In this document: positions 9,101 to 17,405 of the stretch, one piece after another | Numbering within the stretch: the first letter of the stretch is position 1 | How the letters are laid out: every line of letters starts with the position of its first letter | Assembly: GCF_000619825.1 (NCBI RefSeq) | Contig: NZ_KK211036.1 | Span: 1-64,000, forward strand | Source of the DNA: Prevotella sp. MA2016 | GTDB lineage: Bacteria; Bacteroidota; Bacteroidia; Bacteroidales; Bacteroidaceae | DNA length: 64,000 nucleotides | Reading direction: 5' to 3' | Notes under the pieces: generated by a model | What the model saw: the letters and a program-made list of their open reading frames with translations, nothing else | What the model was told of the DNA's origin: nothing | Database searches by the model: none | Program-made: the position numbers and the translations under genes

Positions 9101-9315
9101 AGAACTATATTAATGAAACCCAAACGATGCTTCTCTTCGTGCGTCAACAAGATAGCTATCCTGATGACAAAGGTAGAACCATGGGATTTACATATCTTGG
9201 AGAAGTAAAGTTAGTTAAGTGGCAAGGTGCAAAACCAATAGAGATTGTTTGGCGACTTAAGACACCAATGCCTGCATCAATGTTGAATATTGCTAAACAT
9301 AGAGCTGTAGTATAA
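6184..9315 (+). CDS. PLD nuclease-SF2 helicase with DUF3427 C-terminus
   Basis: A 1043-residue cytoplasmic protein. Residues 1-120 match nothing I recognise. Residues about 130-290 carry a phospholipase D-type nuclease motif, His222 and Lys224 in HAKSYLF followed by VGSSNLS. A superfamily 2 helicase follows: Walker A GTGKT (348-352), DEVHH (440-444), motif III TATPER (466-471) and motif VI QQFGRGLRK (641-649). The C-terminal 150 residues match DUF3427, with a Y-x-DFAI-type segment, LFNWETQ and the ending WRLKTPMP. This architecture belongs to DNA-processing helicases often found in phage-defence or repair islands; the cellular role of this exact combination is not established. The gene is AT-rich, and a Nudix hydrolase gene begins 3 bases after its stop, so the two are almost certainly translated from one mRNA. 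Confidence 0.9.
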   Translation: MIELGLYEQIINKLFEVKLGELDHQEFYIGKQPMTKDNVATYLSRYLYGLFVDVFSQFNQDDESVEKAVKLANDIIKHLAQKFYIEDTNLLSAKSEILTAVIDKTKCEFPDIAEHICEITPITSLVRSTLFTGSSKQVSLESELKREILSADEICLLVSFIRSSGLNLIFNQLKDYTQSGKKLRVITTTYIGATDYNAIKKLATLPNTEIKISYNSSLDRLHAKSYLFLRNTGFHTAYVGSSNLSEPALTEGLEWNVKVTQQELPHIIKEIRHTFESYWGNPLFETFVSGRDDERLKEALSGVKTETIDYSVLDLIKAHDYQDEILEKLKLEREVFGHYRNLVVAATGTGKTVIAAFDYKNFREHNSRSNFLFVAHREEILKQSCRTFRTVLQDENFGDLWYGDVAPQAYTHLFASKDMLNNHLDELELTDDFFDYIIFDEVHHIAADSYRKILSRFKPKILLGLTATPERMDGEDITKDFDGKISAEIRLDDALNNRLLAPFHYYGITDRVDLTTVTWRGGRYVISELSKIYTENDLRTGLILRKIEEYLPNYHDVRALCFCVDVEHAKNMAAKFQLAGLKSAYLVSDNGAERVKWSRQLREKKINYLFVVDMFNEGVDIPEVDTILFLRPTESLTVFLQQFGRGLRKAEGKDYVTILDFVGHCNKEFNYTDRFRRLIGRTSMSVAEEFEKDFPHLPLGCHITLEAKAKEYILENIKAAIGTFRKNKVITWIQAYSSETDRPLTLANFIHLHQIPLEKFYKNFTWQGVLNLAGKIYRRSRFENELKRAVYKKWLSTDSYTYFSFIERIASQSFKVRVDDMNYIEQKMALMLYYDMFQEAGKYTNLQGMFDDLSLDDLFCEEMRELVGLLKNRCEAYEMVDNSSIMNFPLKLHGVYTKDQIFVALETSSIDKKSSCREGCERNKRLNLEAMFVDIIKDREEGSNTNYNDFAINELLFNWETQNKVSPTSQAGKNYINETQTMLLFVRQQDSYPDDKGRTMGFTYLGEVKLVKWQGAKPIEIVWRLKTPMPASMLNIAKHRAVV

Positions 9316-9318
9316 AAT

Positions 9319-9705
9319 ATGAAAAAAATAGAAGTAGTAGCTGCGATTATTCGCAAGGATGATAAGATATTTGCCACGCAGCGTGGATATGGGGATTTTA
9401 AAGACGGATGGGAGTTTCCTGGGGGCAAGGTTGAACCTGGCGAAACGCCTGAAGCAGCTTTGAAACGTGAGATACGCGAAGAACTCTCTACAGAGATTAG
9501 CGTGGATAGTTTCGTGTGTACCGTAGATTATGATTACCCGCAATTCCACCTTACCATGCATTGTTATTATTGCAGTTTGCTGGATGATGCCTTGCACCTT
9601 AATGAGCATGAGGCGGCGCGATGGTTAACCAAAGAACAACTTGACAGCGTGGATTGGTTGCCTGCTGATTTGGAGGTAGTTGAGAAAATTGAAAAAGAGG
9701 AATAA
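9319..9705 (+). CDS. Nudix hydrolase, MutT/NudG-like
   Basis: A 128-residue protein with the Nudix box running from Gly36 (GGKVEPGE) through REIREEL (50-56). Metal-binding residues of the REUxEE core are present (Arg50, Glu51, Glu54, Glu55). The conserved Gly after the core is Ser57. The overall pattern (RKDDKIFATQRG start, WEFPGGK) is that of (deoxy)nucleoside triphosphate pyrophosphohydrolases such as MutT or NudG, which remove oxidised or modified nucleotides. It starts 3 bases after the helicase stop, indicating tight coupling, so it may serve the same process. A general nucleotide-pool sanitation role is the alternative. Confidence 0.85.
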   Translation: MKKIEVVAAIIRKDDKIFATQRGYGDFKDGWEFPGGKVEPGETPEAALKREIREELSTEISVDSFVCTVDYDYPQFHLTMHCYYCSLLDDALHLNEHEAARWLTKEQLDSVDWLPADLEVVEKIEKEE

Positions 9706-9729
9706 GCATCGCTGCTGATTCCTCTTTTT
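9692..9729. terminator. Terminator after the helicase-Nudix pair
   Basis: AAAAAGAGGAAT (9692-9703, overlapping the end of the Nudix gene) pairs perfectly with ATTCCTCTTTTT (9718-9729). The symmetric T/A runs let it serve both strands. Confidence 0.8.
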
Positions 9730-9738
9730 ATTTTCTTT

Positions 9739-10284
9739 TTATTGAAGCAACTTCTCGGCTTGGAGCTTTAGTTGTGCTTTCTGTTCATCGGTGAGGGTGA
9801 GCACGTCTGTGGTCCAGGCCTCTGGTGGTACGGCGACGCCGGTTTGTTCTGGGAGTACGTCGGCCCTGATGAAACTAAGCAGTTCTGATAGTTTCTCACG
9901 GCATTTGGCTGTAGCCAATTTTCCGCCTGCACCACTCAGCGCCACGCGCTTGCCATTGATGCAAGTGGGCGTTTCGTAATCCAGTGGTTTTACGGGGCGA
10001 GAGAGCCAGTCGAGTAGATTCTTCAGATGGCCGGGATAACTGAAGTTGTACTCGGGGGTGAAAATCCACAGTGCGTCGGCCTCTGTTATGGCTTTGCGAA
10101 TGCGAGCCACCTCGGCTGGTTCGGGCTGCTCGATGTCTTGGTTTACCCAGGGTAAACGACTGTAATCAAGCTCCTGCACTTCGGCCTGATTACCAATAAT
10201 CTCCTTAGCCACTTCGGCCATCTGGCGGTTAAAGGACTTGGCCCTTAACGAACCGATAATAAATAAAATTTTTTTCATATTCAT
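9739..10284 (-). CDS. NADPH-dependent FMN reductase family protein
   Basis: A 181-residue flavodoxin-fold oxidoreductase. The N-terminal phosphate-binding loop is GSLRAKSFNRQ and the flavin-contacting segment is FTPEYNFSYPGHLKNLLDW, both typical of NAD(P)H-dependent FMN reductases of the ChrR/azoreductase-like group. Such enzymes reduce quinones, azo dyes or metal ions with NAD(P)H. The ATG at 10284 (MNMKK) lies 22 bases after a clear -7 box at 10306-10314; the longer frame beginning further upstream would start inside that promoter region. ATG 10278 is an alternative. It is divergent from the DUF3237 gene and convergent with the Nudix gene. Confidence 0.85.
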   Translation of the reverse strand: MNMKKILFIIGSLRAKSFNRQMAEVAKEIIGNQAEVQELDYSRLPWVNQDIEQPEPAEVARIRKAITEADALWIFTPEYNFSYPGHLKNLLDWLSRPVKPLDYETPTCINGKRVALSGAGGKLATAKCREKLSELLSFIRADVLPEQTGVAVPPEAWTTDVLTLTDEQKAQLKLQAEKLLQ

Positions 10285-10305
10285 TCCATCATTAGACTGT
10301 TTGGT

Positions 10306-10377
10306 TGCAAAGATAGTATTTTTTATTGAAATAAAAATCAAATAATGAATTTTTCTATTTTTTTTTTATATCTTTGC
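10306..10377. promoter_or_regulatory. Divergent promoter pair
   Basis: Two -7 elements face apart: TATCTTTGC on the minus strand at 10306-10314 for the FMN reductase, and TATCTTTGC on the plus strand at 10369-10377 for the DUF3237 gene. The plus-strand box lies only 3 bases before the ATG at 10381, predicting a leaderless mRNA. Confidence 0.7.
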
Positions 10378-10380
10378 AGA

Positions 10381-10896
10381 ATGAAAAAGAAAATATTACT
10401 AGTAGCTATGGCTGCCATAATGGCGCTGGGAACAAAGGCGCAGGTGGTGATGCCGAAAGAGACGCCGGAATTGGAATTTGCCTTGCAGCTGAAAGTGACG
10501 CTGGGCGAGGCATTTGGTATTAACAACATGCAGCACGGACGCCGCACGGTGATTCCTATCACTGGGGGTACCTTTGAGGGGCCGCACATCAAAGGCACTA
10601 TCATGAATGGTGGAGCCGACTACCAGTTGAATGCGCCGGATGGGCGTACGGAGCTGGAGGCTATCTACTGCATAAAAACTGACGACGGGGTGTATATCCA
10701 CGTGAGAAACCGTGGTATCATTGCCAATGGTAAGGATGCTGACGGTAAACCTACTTTCTACTTCAAGGCGGCACCGCAGTTTGAAGCGCCTGCCGACAGT
10801 AAGTATGGTTGGCTGAACAACACTCTGTTTGTATGTGCGCCTGATTTCAATCAGGATTTTAAGGGCATCGTGCTCAATGTGTGGCGCGTAAAATAA
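10381..10896 (+). CDS. DUF3237 domain protein, secreted
   Basis: A 171-residue exported protein with a signal peptide ending near GTKAQ (about 20). The rest matches DUF3237: the ITGGTFEGPHIKGT segment, then GGADYQL and a DDGVYIHVRNRG segment are the family's hallmarks. DUF3237 proteins are small beta-barrels of unknown biochemical role. The start at 10381 is fixed by the promoter, whose -7 box ends 3 bases upstream; an in-frame ATG at 10345 would lie before the promoter. A Gfo/Idh/MocA oxidoreductase gene with a GTG start follows after 18 bases, probably in the same transcript. Confidence 0.85.
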   Translation: MKKKILLVAMAAIMALGTKAQVVMPKETPELEFALQLKVTLGEAFGINNMQHGRRTVIPITGGTFEGPHIKGTIMNGGADYQLNAPDGRTELEAIYCIKTDDGVYIHVRNRGIIANGKDADGKPTFYFKAAPQFEAPADSKYGWLNNTLFVCAPDFNQDFKGIVLNVWRVK

Positions 10897-10914
10897 ATCA
10901 AAAAAATATAATCT

Positions 10915-11901
10915 GTGAATATCGGTATTATAGGTACTGGCTGGATAGCCGAGAAGATGGCACTGACCCTGCAGGGATTGGCTAAGCGAGAAGACGGACG
11001 CGACTGTAAGGCTTACGCCGTGAGCTCGCGTAGTAAGGAGAAAGCTGAGGCTTTTGCCCAGCAGTGGGGATTTGAGAAGGCCTATGGCTCGTATGAGGAA
11101 ATGGTGTGCGACCCGGCGGTTGACTTGGTGTATGTGGCCACGCCGCACTCGCACCACTATGCTCACACCATGCTGGCACTGCAGCATGGCAAGGCGTGCC
11201 TGGTGGAGAAGGCGTTTACGGCTAATGCCCGTGAGGCTGAGGCTCTGCTGGCTGAGGCCAAGCAGCGCAAACTACTGGTAACAGAGGCTATCTGGACGCG
11301 CTACCAGCCTATGCGCCAACTGATTCAGCAGGTGCTGGATGCTGGTACGATAGGACCGGTGAAGATGGTGTATGCCAGTCTGGCTTACTCGATGGGGCAG
11401 AAGGAGCGCATCATGCGGCCTGACCTGTGTGGCGGCGCGTTGCTGGATCTGGGGGTGTATGCCATCAACTTTGTACGTATGTTTTGTGGGGGCGACTGGC
11501 GCGAGGTGCACTCACACTGCTCGAAAGCTGAAACGGGAGTGGATCTGCAGGATGCCATCTCGGTGGTTTACGGCGATGGTATGATAGCCAACCTGCAGGC
11601 TTCGGCTTGTTGTGCCAATGACAAGCACGGCGTGCTGAGTGGCGAAAATGGATATATCGAGGTGGATAACATCAACAATCCGCAGCGGGCCACAGTGCAC
11701 GGCCGGGATGGCGAACTGCTGCGGGTGATAGACTGTCCGCCACAGATAACGGGCTACGAATATCAGGTGCTGGCATGCCGCGACGCGCTGGAGGCCGGAC
11801 AGCAGGAGATAGCTGCCATGCCTCATCAGGAGACACTGGAGGTGATGCGCATTATGGATGCGCTGAGAAAAGAGTGGGGCGTGGTTTATCCAATGGACTA
11901 A
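10915..11901 (+). CDS. Gfo/Idh/MocA-family oxidoreductase
   Basis: A 328-residue NAD(P)-dependent dehydrogenase. The Rossmann motif GIIGTGWIAEKM is at the very N-terminus and the catalytic-domain lysine lies in VEKAFTANAREA, the equivalent of the family's EKP motif but with Ala replacing Pro. The C-terminal domain contains GGALLDLGVYAINF, typical of the group that includes dihydrodiol and sugar dehydrogenases. The start is GTG at 10915; no ATG fits the Rossmann N-terminus. No signal peptide, so it acts in the cytoplasm. It sits 18 bases after the DUF3237 gene. The substrate is unknown. Confidence 0.85.
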   Translation: MNIGIIGTGWIAEKMALTLQGLAKREDGRDCKAYAVSSRSKEKAEAFAQQWGFEKAYGSYEEMVCDPAVDLVYVATPHSHHYAHTMLALQHGKACLVEKAFTANAREAEALLAEAKQRKLLVTEAIWTRYQPMRQLIQQVLDAGTIGPVKMVYASLAYSMGQKERIMRPDLCGGALLDLGVYAINFVRMFCGGDWREVHSHCSKAETGVDLQDAISVVYGDGMIANLQASACCANDKHGVLSGENGYIEVDNINNPQRATVHGRDGELLRVIDCPPQITGYEYQVLACRDALEAGQQEIAAMPHQETLEVMRIMDALRKEWGVVYPMD

Positions 11902-11915
11902 ACGGAGGGACGGAG

Positions 11916-12335
11916 CTACTTGCGCTTGAACTCGAGCGTCTTGGGTAGCTTCTGCCACTTACCTTTGTTGGGCACCTTGAGGGTGCTGCCGCTTTCTTGT
12001 TTGAGGATATACACAGAGTCGTTCTTCTGGGTGAGGGTGGCGGTGAGGTCTTCGCTTCCGTAATCGTTGATGAGCTGCAGCTCGGCCTTATGGCCTTTCA
12101 CCTCAGCCGAAGTGATAATCCAGGCAAAGGGATTGTAGCGCTTACTGAGGAATCCGGGCACCTGCCCGATGAGGTCCTGACCGGGGACGGTGATATCCTG
12201 TTCGTAAAGATTAATGCGCAGAAAAACATCAAACTCACTATTTATGAGGTATGCACGAAAAGGCTCTTTGGCGTTCTGGCCACTGGCTGAAAGGGTGGCC
12301 AAACAGAAAAGTGCTATCGTAATTAACTTGTTCAT
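11916..12335 (-). CDS. Hypothetical secreted protein
   Basis: A 139-residue protein with a signal peptide ending near SASGQ (about 20). The mature part is a small, beta-rich domain with a basic C-terminus (LEFKRK). I do not recognise a family. A -7 element (TATCTTTGC on the minus strand) at 12362-12370 gives a leader of about 20 bases. It is convergent with the oxidoreductase gene, whose stop is 14 bases away, and divergent from the glycogen synthase gene. Confidence 0.7.
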   Translation of the reverse strand: MNKLITIALFCLATLSASGQNAKEPFRAYLINSEFDVFLRINLYEQDITVPGQDLIGQVPGFLSKRYNPFAWIITSAEVKGHKAELQLINDYGSEDLTATLTQKNDSVYILKQESGSTLKVPNKGKWQKLPKTLEFKRK

Positions 12336-12361
12336 AATTTAATACTTATGGATTTTTGGGT

Positions 12362-12370
12362 GCAAAGATA
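12362..12370 (-). promoter_or_regulatory. -7 element for the secreted protein gene
   Basis: Minus-strand TATCTTTGC, 27 bases before the ATG at 12335. Confidence 0.6.
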
Positions 12371-12446
12371 CCTAATCTATATCATCTTTTAAACGTTTAC
12401 GGAGAAAAAATTGCAATAAATGTTGTATATTTAAGTATTTTTTAAT

Positions 12447-12455
12447 TATCTTTGC
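12447..12455 (+). promoter_or_regulatory. -7 element for glycogen synthase
   Basis: TATCTTTGC, 21 bases before the ATG at 12477. Confidence 0.6.
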
Positions 12456-12476
12456 AGCGAATTAGTTAGTTTATCT

Positions 12477-14174
12477 ATGGTTAATAATCGATTAGTGCCG
12501 GACTACATCTTCGAGTCAAGTTGGGAGGTCTGCAACAAGGTAGGGGGAATATATACAGTGCTTTCGACACGAGCCAAGACCCTACAAGACACTATGAAGG
12601 ACAGGATTCTTTTTATAGGTCCTGATTTTTGGAACGAACATGAGTGTCCCTATTTTAAGGAAGATGCCTCGCTGTTTGCTGATTGGCAATGGGAGGCTAA
12701 AGAGCAGGGACTGAAACTTAAAGTGGGTCGCTGGACTATTCCAGGAGAACCTATTGCTATTCTAGTAGATTTTAAGCCGTTCTTTGAAAAGAAGAATGAG
12801 ATATATGGCTGGCTGTGGGAACACTACGGCGTGGACTCATTGCATGCTTATGGCGACTATGATGAGGCCTCGATGTTCTCGTATGCTGCTGCGCTGGTTA
12901 CGGAGAGCTTCTATAAATGGAAGAGCGTGAAAGGCGAGTGGAACGAGAAAACAAAGGTGATATACCATGCCAACGAGTGGATGTGCGGACTGGGTGCACT
13001 GTACCTGAACAACCGATTGCCACAGGTTGGTACGATGTTTACAACCCACGCTACTAGCATCGGAAGATCGATCGCTGGCAACATGAAACCTCTCTACGAC
13101 TACCTGTTTGCCTATAATGGCGACCAGATGGCCGGCGAGCTGAATATGCAGAGCAAACACTCGATTGAGAAGCAGACTGCTCACTACGTGGACTGCTTTA
13201 CAACGGTGAGCGACATTACCGCCAAGGAGTGTGTGGAGCTGCTCGACAAGCCCGTGGACGTGGTGCTGCCTAATGGTTTTGATAATAGTTTTGTGCCAAG
13301 CAGCGCGCAGCAGTTTGCTCGCAAGCGCAAGGCTTCACGACAGAAGATGCTGCAGGTGGCTAGTGCACTGCTGGGTGAGGAACTGACCGACGACACGCTG
13401 ATTGTTTCTACATCGGGTCGCTACGAGTTCCGCAATAAGGGTATCGACGTGTTTATTGAGGCGATGAACCGGCTGAGGTTCGACAGCAGTCTGAACCGCA
13501 AAGTGGTGGCTTTTATCGAGGTGCCCGGTTGGGTAAGTGAGCCCCGCAAAGACCTTCAAGATCGTCTTCAAACCACCACCACCCATCACCCATCCCCCAA
13601 TACTCCGCTCGACTTGCCAATGGTGACCCACTGGCTGCACAATATGGATCACGACAACGTGCTGGGCATGATGAAACATTACGATATGTATAACCGTAAG
13701 GACGACAAGGTGAAGGTGATATTCCTGCCTTGCTATCTTGATGGTAATGATGGTATCGTAAACATGACATATTATGATGTGGTGCTGGGTAACGACTTGT
13801 GTATCTATCCATCCTATTATGAGCCTTGGGGCTACACACCGCTGGAGGCTGTTGCCTTCAAGGTGCCTTGCATCACGACCGACCTGGCTGGATTCGGACT
13901 CTGGGCCAACACCGTGTTTGGCAAGGAGGGGCAGCTGGCTGACGGCGTGAAGGTGATACACCGCACAGACTACAACTACAGCGAGGTGGCTGATGCCATC
14001 AAGGAGACTGTGGCAGAATTCTCAAACATGACTAAAAAGCAGGTGGATGCCTGCCGCAAGAATGCTGAGGCTCTGTCGAAGAAGGCGCTATGGAGTGAAT
14101 TCATAGCCTACTACTATGAGGCTTACGATATCGCACTCAGCAAAGCGGAAGAACGTAAGAAGAACTATCTATAG
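12477..14174 (+). CDS. Glycogen synthase, GT3-like
   Basis: A 565-residue glycosyltransferase. The N-terminus FESSWEVCNKVGGIYTVLS matches the GT3 (eukaryote-type) glycogen synthase signature rather than the bacterial GT5 KxGGL form. The C-terminal donor-binding motif EPWGYTPLEA (E-x7-E) is intact. It elongates alpha-1,4-glucan from a nucleotide-activated glucose. Downstream, 35 bases away, is an alpha-glucan phosphorylase, giving a synthesis/degradation pair for storage glycogen. One oddity is a loop (QTTTTHHPSPNTPL) encoded by a run of 7-bp repeats at 13574-13601, in a position where relatives have a variable loop. No signal peptide; cytoplasmic. Confidence 0.9.
   Translation: MVNNRLVPDYIFESSWEVCNKVGGIYTVLSTRAKTLQDTMKDRILFIGPDFWNEHECPYFKEDASLFADWQWEAKEQGLKLKVGRWTIPGEPIAILVDFKPFFEKKNEIYGWLWEHYGVDSLHAYGDYDEASMFSYAAALVTESFYKWKSVKGEWNEKTKVIYHANEWMCGLGALYLNNRLPQVGTMFTTHATSIGRSIAGNMKPLYDYLFAYNGDQMAGELNMQSKHSIEKQTAHYVDCFTTVSDITAKECVELLDKPVDVVLPNGFDNSFVPSSAQQFARKRKASRQKMLQVASALLGEELTDDTLIVSTSGRYEFRNKGIDVFIEAMNRLRFDSSLNRKVVAFIEVPGWVSEPRKDLQDRLQTTTTHHPSPNTPLDLPMVTHWLHNMDHDNVLGMMKHYDMYNRKDDKVKVIFLPCYLDGNDGIVNMTYYDVVLGNDLCIYPSYYEPWGYTPLEAVAFKVPCITTDLAGFGLWANTVFGKEGQLADGVKVIHRTDYNYSEVADAIKETVAEFSNMTKKQVDACRKNAEALSKKALWSEFIAYYYEAYDIALSKAEERKKNYL
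13574..13601 (+). repeat. Heptamer run inside glycogen synthase
   Basis: Four consecutive 7-bp units, CACCACC, ACCCATC, ACCCATC and CCCCAAT, the middle two identical. Together with flanking bases they encode the Thr/His/Pro-rich loop between the GWVSEPRKD and LPMVTHWL segments. Confidence 0.55.
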
Positions 14175-14209
14175 AAATAATAATACATGTTTAAATAATA
14201 CGTAACATT

Positions 14210-16786
14210 ATGAAAATTAAAGCTGATTATGCAAATGCTCCAATGTGGAAGGACCTGACCGTGAAGTCGAGTCTTCCTGAACAACTGAAGTGTTTGGACG
14301 AGATTGCCCACAATATGTGGTGGGTATGGAACTACGAGGCACGCGACCTGTTCCGCGACCTGGACCCTGAGCTTTATCATGAGGTGAAACATAACCCAGT
14401 GATGCTGCTGGAACGCTTGAGCTTCTCGCGTAAAGAGGCTATCGTAAAAGATAAGGCGCTGATGAAGCGTATCAAGAATGTTTATGACTTGTTTCATCAG
14501 TATATCGACGTAGAGCCTGACAAGAAACGTCCTTCAGTGGCTTACTTCTGTATGGAGTATGGTATCCACTCTGCTCTGAAGGTTTATTCTGGTGGTCTGG
14601 GTATGCTGGCCGGCGACTATGTGAAAGAGGCTTCTGACTCTAATGTTGATATGTGTGCTGTAGGTTTCCTGTATCGTTTCGGCTATTTCACACAGAGCCT
14701 CTCGATGGAGGGACAGCAGATTGCTAACTACGAGAGCCAGAACTTTGGTAGCCTGCCTATCGAGCGCCAGCTGGACAAGGATGGCAACCCAATGGTGATC
14801 GACGTGCCTTACACCAACTACCAGGTGCACGCTTATGTTTGGCGTGTGAACGTAGGTCGTGTGAAGCTGTATCTGTTGGATACCGACAACGATATGAACT
14901 CTGAATTCGACAAGCCTATCACCCACAGCCTGTATGGTGGCGACTGGGAGAATCGCTTGAAGCAGGAGATTCTGCTGGGTATCGGTGGTATGCTGCTGCT
15001 GAAGAAGCTGGGCATCAAGAAGGATATCTATCATTGTAACGAGGGACACGCTGCTCTCTGCAACCTGCAGCGCTTGTGCGACTATATTGATGAGGGCATG
15101 ACTTTCAACCAGGCACTTGAGCTGGTTCGTGCTTCTTCACTCTACACTGTTCACACTCCTGTACCTGCTGGTCACGACTACTTCGACGAGGGCCTGTTTG
15201 GTAAGTATATGGGTGGCTACCCACAGAAGTTGGGTATCTCATGGGATGAGTTCATCGGCATGGGTCGTACCAATCCTGACGACCACAGCGAGCGCTTCTG
15301 CATGAGTACATTTGCCTGCAACACCTGTCAGGAGGTTAATGGTGTGTCTATGCTGCATGGATGGGTTTCACAGAAGATGTTTGCACCTATCTGGGCTGGC
15401 TACTATCCAGAGGAGAACCACGTGGGCTACGTGACCAACGGTGTGCACTTCCCAACATGGTGTGCTACCGAGTGGCGCAAGGTGTATGCTAAGTACTTCG
15501 ATCCGAAGCACATGAGCGACCAGAGCAACGAGGAGATCTGGCACGGCATCTATAACTGTCCTGATGAGGAGATCTGGGCCACACGTATGGCACTGAAGCA
15601 GAAGTTGTTCGACTATATCAAGGAGCAGTTCCGTGAGACTTGGTTGAAGAACCAGGGTGATCCACAGCGTGTGGTTGGACTGATGGAGCGTTTCAATCCA
15701 AACGCACTGGTGATTGGTTTCTGCCGCCGCTTTGCTACTTATAAGCGTGCTCACCTGCTGTTTACCAACCTCGACCGTCTGTCGAAGATTGTAAACGATC
15801 CTGAGCATCCAGTAGTATTCCTGTTTGCCGGTAAGGCTCACCCAGCTGATGGTGCTGGTCAGGGTCTGATTCAGCGCATCTACGAGATCTCGCAGCGTCC
15901 TGAGTTCCTGGGTAAGGTGCTCTTCCTGGAGGACTACGACTTCCTGCTGGCTCGCCGACTGGTATCGGGTGTAGATATCTGGATGAACACCCCAACACGT
16001 CCGCTCGAGGCTTCGGGTACATCTGGCGAGAAGGCCGAGATGAACGGTGTGGTAAACCTGTCAGTAAAGGACGGCTGGTGGCTTGAGGGCTATCGCGAGG
16101 GTGCCGGATGGGCGCTCACCGAGAAGCGTACTTACAACAACCAGGGTTATCAGGATCAGCTGGATGCTGCTACCATCTACCACCTGTTGGAGAACGAGAT
16201 TATACCTCTTTATTATAATAAGAATAAGAAGGGCATCAGCGAGGGCTGGATCAAGGTGATCAAGAACAGTATCGCACAGATCGCTCCTCACTACACTATG
16301 AAGCGCCAGCTGGACGACTACTATGAGAAGTTCTACAACAAACAGGCTAAGCGCTTCAAGGAGTTGGCTAAGGACAACTGCCGTCTGGCTAAGGAACTGG
16401 CTCAGTGGAAGGAGACCGTGGCTGAGCGTTGGGATGCTATCAACGTGGTTTCATGCGAGTGGGATTATCCTGCTGCTGGTATTGAGACCGCTCAGAAGTA
16501 CACCATCCGCTACGTGATTGACGAGCAGGGTCTGGACGATGCTGTAGCTCTGGAGAAGGTGAATGTGCACATCGACAAGGAGGGCGAAGAGCGTGTATTC
16601 TCTATCGAGCCTCTGAAGATGGTAAAGCGCGAAGGCAACCACTATACCTTCGAGGCTACACTCTCACCACAGCAGGCCGGACAGTATAAGAGTGCCATCC
16701 GTATGTATCCTACACATAAGGCACTGCCTCACCGTCAGGACTTCTGCTACATCAAGTGGCTGGAGCTGCCTAACCACACCGTATAA
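14210..16786 (+). CDS. glgP: Alpha-glucan phosphorylase, GT35
   Basis: An 858-residue enzyme that releases glucose-1-phosphate from glycogen or maltodextrin. The active site segment [14 protein letters not shown] carries Lys608, the expected pyridoxal-phosphate lysine, and [11 protein letters not shown] near residue 130 is the N-terminal glycine-rich loop. It belongs to the shorter, bacterial/archaeal alpha-glucan phosphorylase subgroup rather than the E. coli GlgP/MalP type, and has about 130 extra residues at the C-terminus. Codon use is strongly biased (GCT, CTG, CGT/CGC), as in highly expressed genes. It follows the glycogen synthase gene after 35 bases with no terminator between them. 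The symbol is by function. Confidence 0.9.
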   Translation: MKIKADYANAPMWKDLTVKSSLPEQLKCLDEIAHNMWWVWNYEARDLFRDLDPELYHEVKHNPVMLLERLSFSRKEAIVKDKALMKRIKNVYDLFHQYIDVEPDKKRPSVAYFCMEYGIHSALKVYSGGLGMLAGDYVKEASDSNVDMCAVGFLYRFGYFTQSLSMEGQQIANYESQNFGSLPIERQLDKDGNPMVIDVPYTNYQVHAYVWRVNVGRVKLYLLDTDNDMNSEFDKPITHSLYGGDWENRLKQEILLGIGGMLLLKKLGIKKDIYHCNEGHAALCNLQRLCDYIDEGMTFNQALELVRASSLYTVHTPVPAGHDYFDEGLFGKYMGGYPQKLGISWDEFIGMGRTNPDDHSERFCMSTFACNTCQEVNGVSMLHGWVSQKMFAPIWAGYYPEENHVGYVTNGVHFPTWCATEWRKVYAKYFDPKHMSDQSNEEIWHGIYNCPDEEIWATRMALKQKLFDYIKEQFRETWLKNQGDPQRVVGLMERFNPNALVIGFCRRFATYKRAHLLFTNLDRLSKIVNDPEHPVVFLFAGKAHPADGAGQGLIQRIYEISQRPEFLGKVLFLEDYDFLLARRLVSGVDIWMNTPTRPLEASGTSGEKAEMNGVVNLSVKDGWWLEGYREGAGWALTEKRTYNNQGYQDQLDAATIYHLLENEIIPLYYNKNKKGISEGWIKVIKNSIAQIAPHYTMKRQLDDYYEKFYNKQAKRFKELAKDNCRLAKELAQWKETVAERWDAINVVSCEWDYPAAGIETAQKYTIRYVIDEQGLDDAVALEKVNVHIDKEGEERVFSIEPLKMVKREGNHYTFEATLSPQQAGQYKSAIRMYPTHKALPHRQDFCYIKWLELPNHTV

Positions 16787-16814
16787 TAAGAGGTGGTTAC
16801 ATCATAAAAAAAAT

Positions 16815-16849
16815 CCCGGGTTCAATGTTTATTTGAACTCGGGTTTTTT
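16815..16849. terminator. Terminator after glucan phosphorylase
   Basis: CCCGGGTTCAA (16815-16825) pairs with TTGAACTCGGG (16833-16843) with one wobble and is followed by six T. It overlaps the stop codon of the convergent DUF4369 gene. Confidence 0.8.
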
Positions 16850-17401
16850 ATAGTTTTCTTGAATGTATTTTCCTAATACGTTGTCGCGGTTGCGCTGACC
16901 TGTCTCGATGATGCAGTCTGACAGGCGACGGTGCATGCTGTCGATGCGCTGCTGCAACTGCTGGCGCGGCAAGGGGGGATGCTGCAGGGTGGAAACCTGA
17001 GCCAGGCGGATGAGCTGGGTGCCCAGCTTCTGGACGGTGTCGTTGAGGGCCTGCCATTCGTTGTTGAGTACGGTGCCCGACACGCGGGATGGCTTGGGGT
17101 GGCGATTCAGCTCGATGGTGATATTGCCAGGCTCAAGAAAGAAGCTGATGCTGGTGAGCCGGTCGCTGTTGAGATATGCACGGCAGAAAAGGGTAGTATC
17201 CGTGGTGCCGGCAAACTTGAACACGCCATCCTCGACATAGGCTTGGCCCAGAACCTTCTGGGGTGGGTCTTCGAATGCCAAAGTGATGGTGTCGCCATTG
17301 TGCAGCTGGGGCGCGCAACCATTTATCTGATAAACATCAGACTGGCAGGAGCACAGCACAAGGCCGGCTACTACCAGTCTGAAAAGGTTCTTATTATTCA
17401 T
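16829..17401 (-). CDS. DUF4369-type lipoprotein
   Basis: A 190-residue lipoprotein with lipobox VLCSC (Cys near 19). The mature N-terminal half (GDTITLAFEDPP ... LGQAYVEDGVFKFAG) resembles DUF4369, a beta-rich domain that usually precedes a thioredoxin-like module in Bacteroidota. Here no thioredoxin module follows; the C-terminal part is helical and Gln/Arg-rich. Function unknown. The start codon is 4 bases after the prs stop, so it is probably translated from the prs mRNA. Confidence 0.7.
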   Translation of the reverse strand: MNNKNLFRLVVAGLVLCSCQSDVYQINGCAPQLHNGDTITLAFEDPPQKVLGQAYVEDGVFKFAGTTDTTLFCRAYLNSDRLTSISFFLEPGNITIELNRHPKPSRVSGTVLNNEWQALNDTVQKLGTQLIRLAQVSTLQHPPLPRQQLQQRIDSMHRRLSDCIIETGQRNRDNVLGKYIQENYKKPEFK

Positions 17402-17405
17402 TTAC

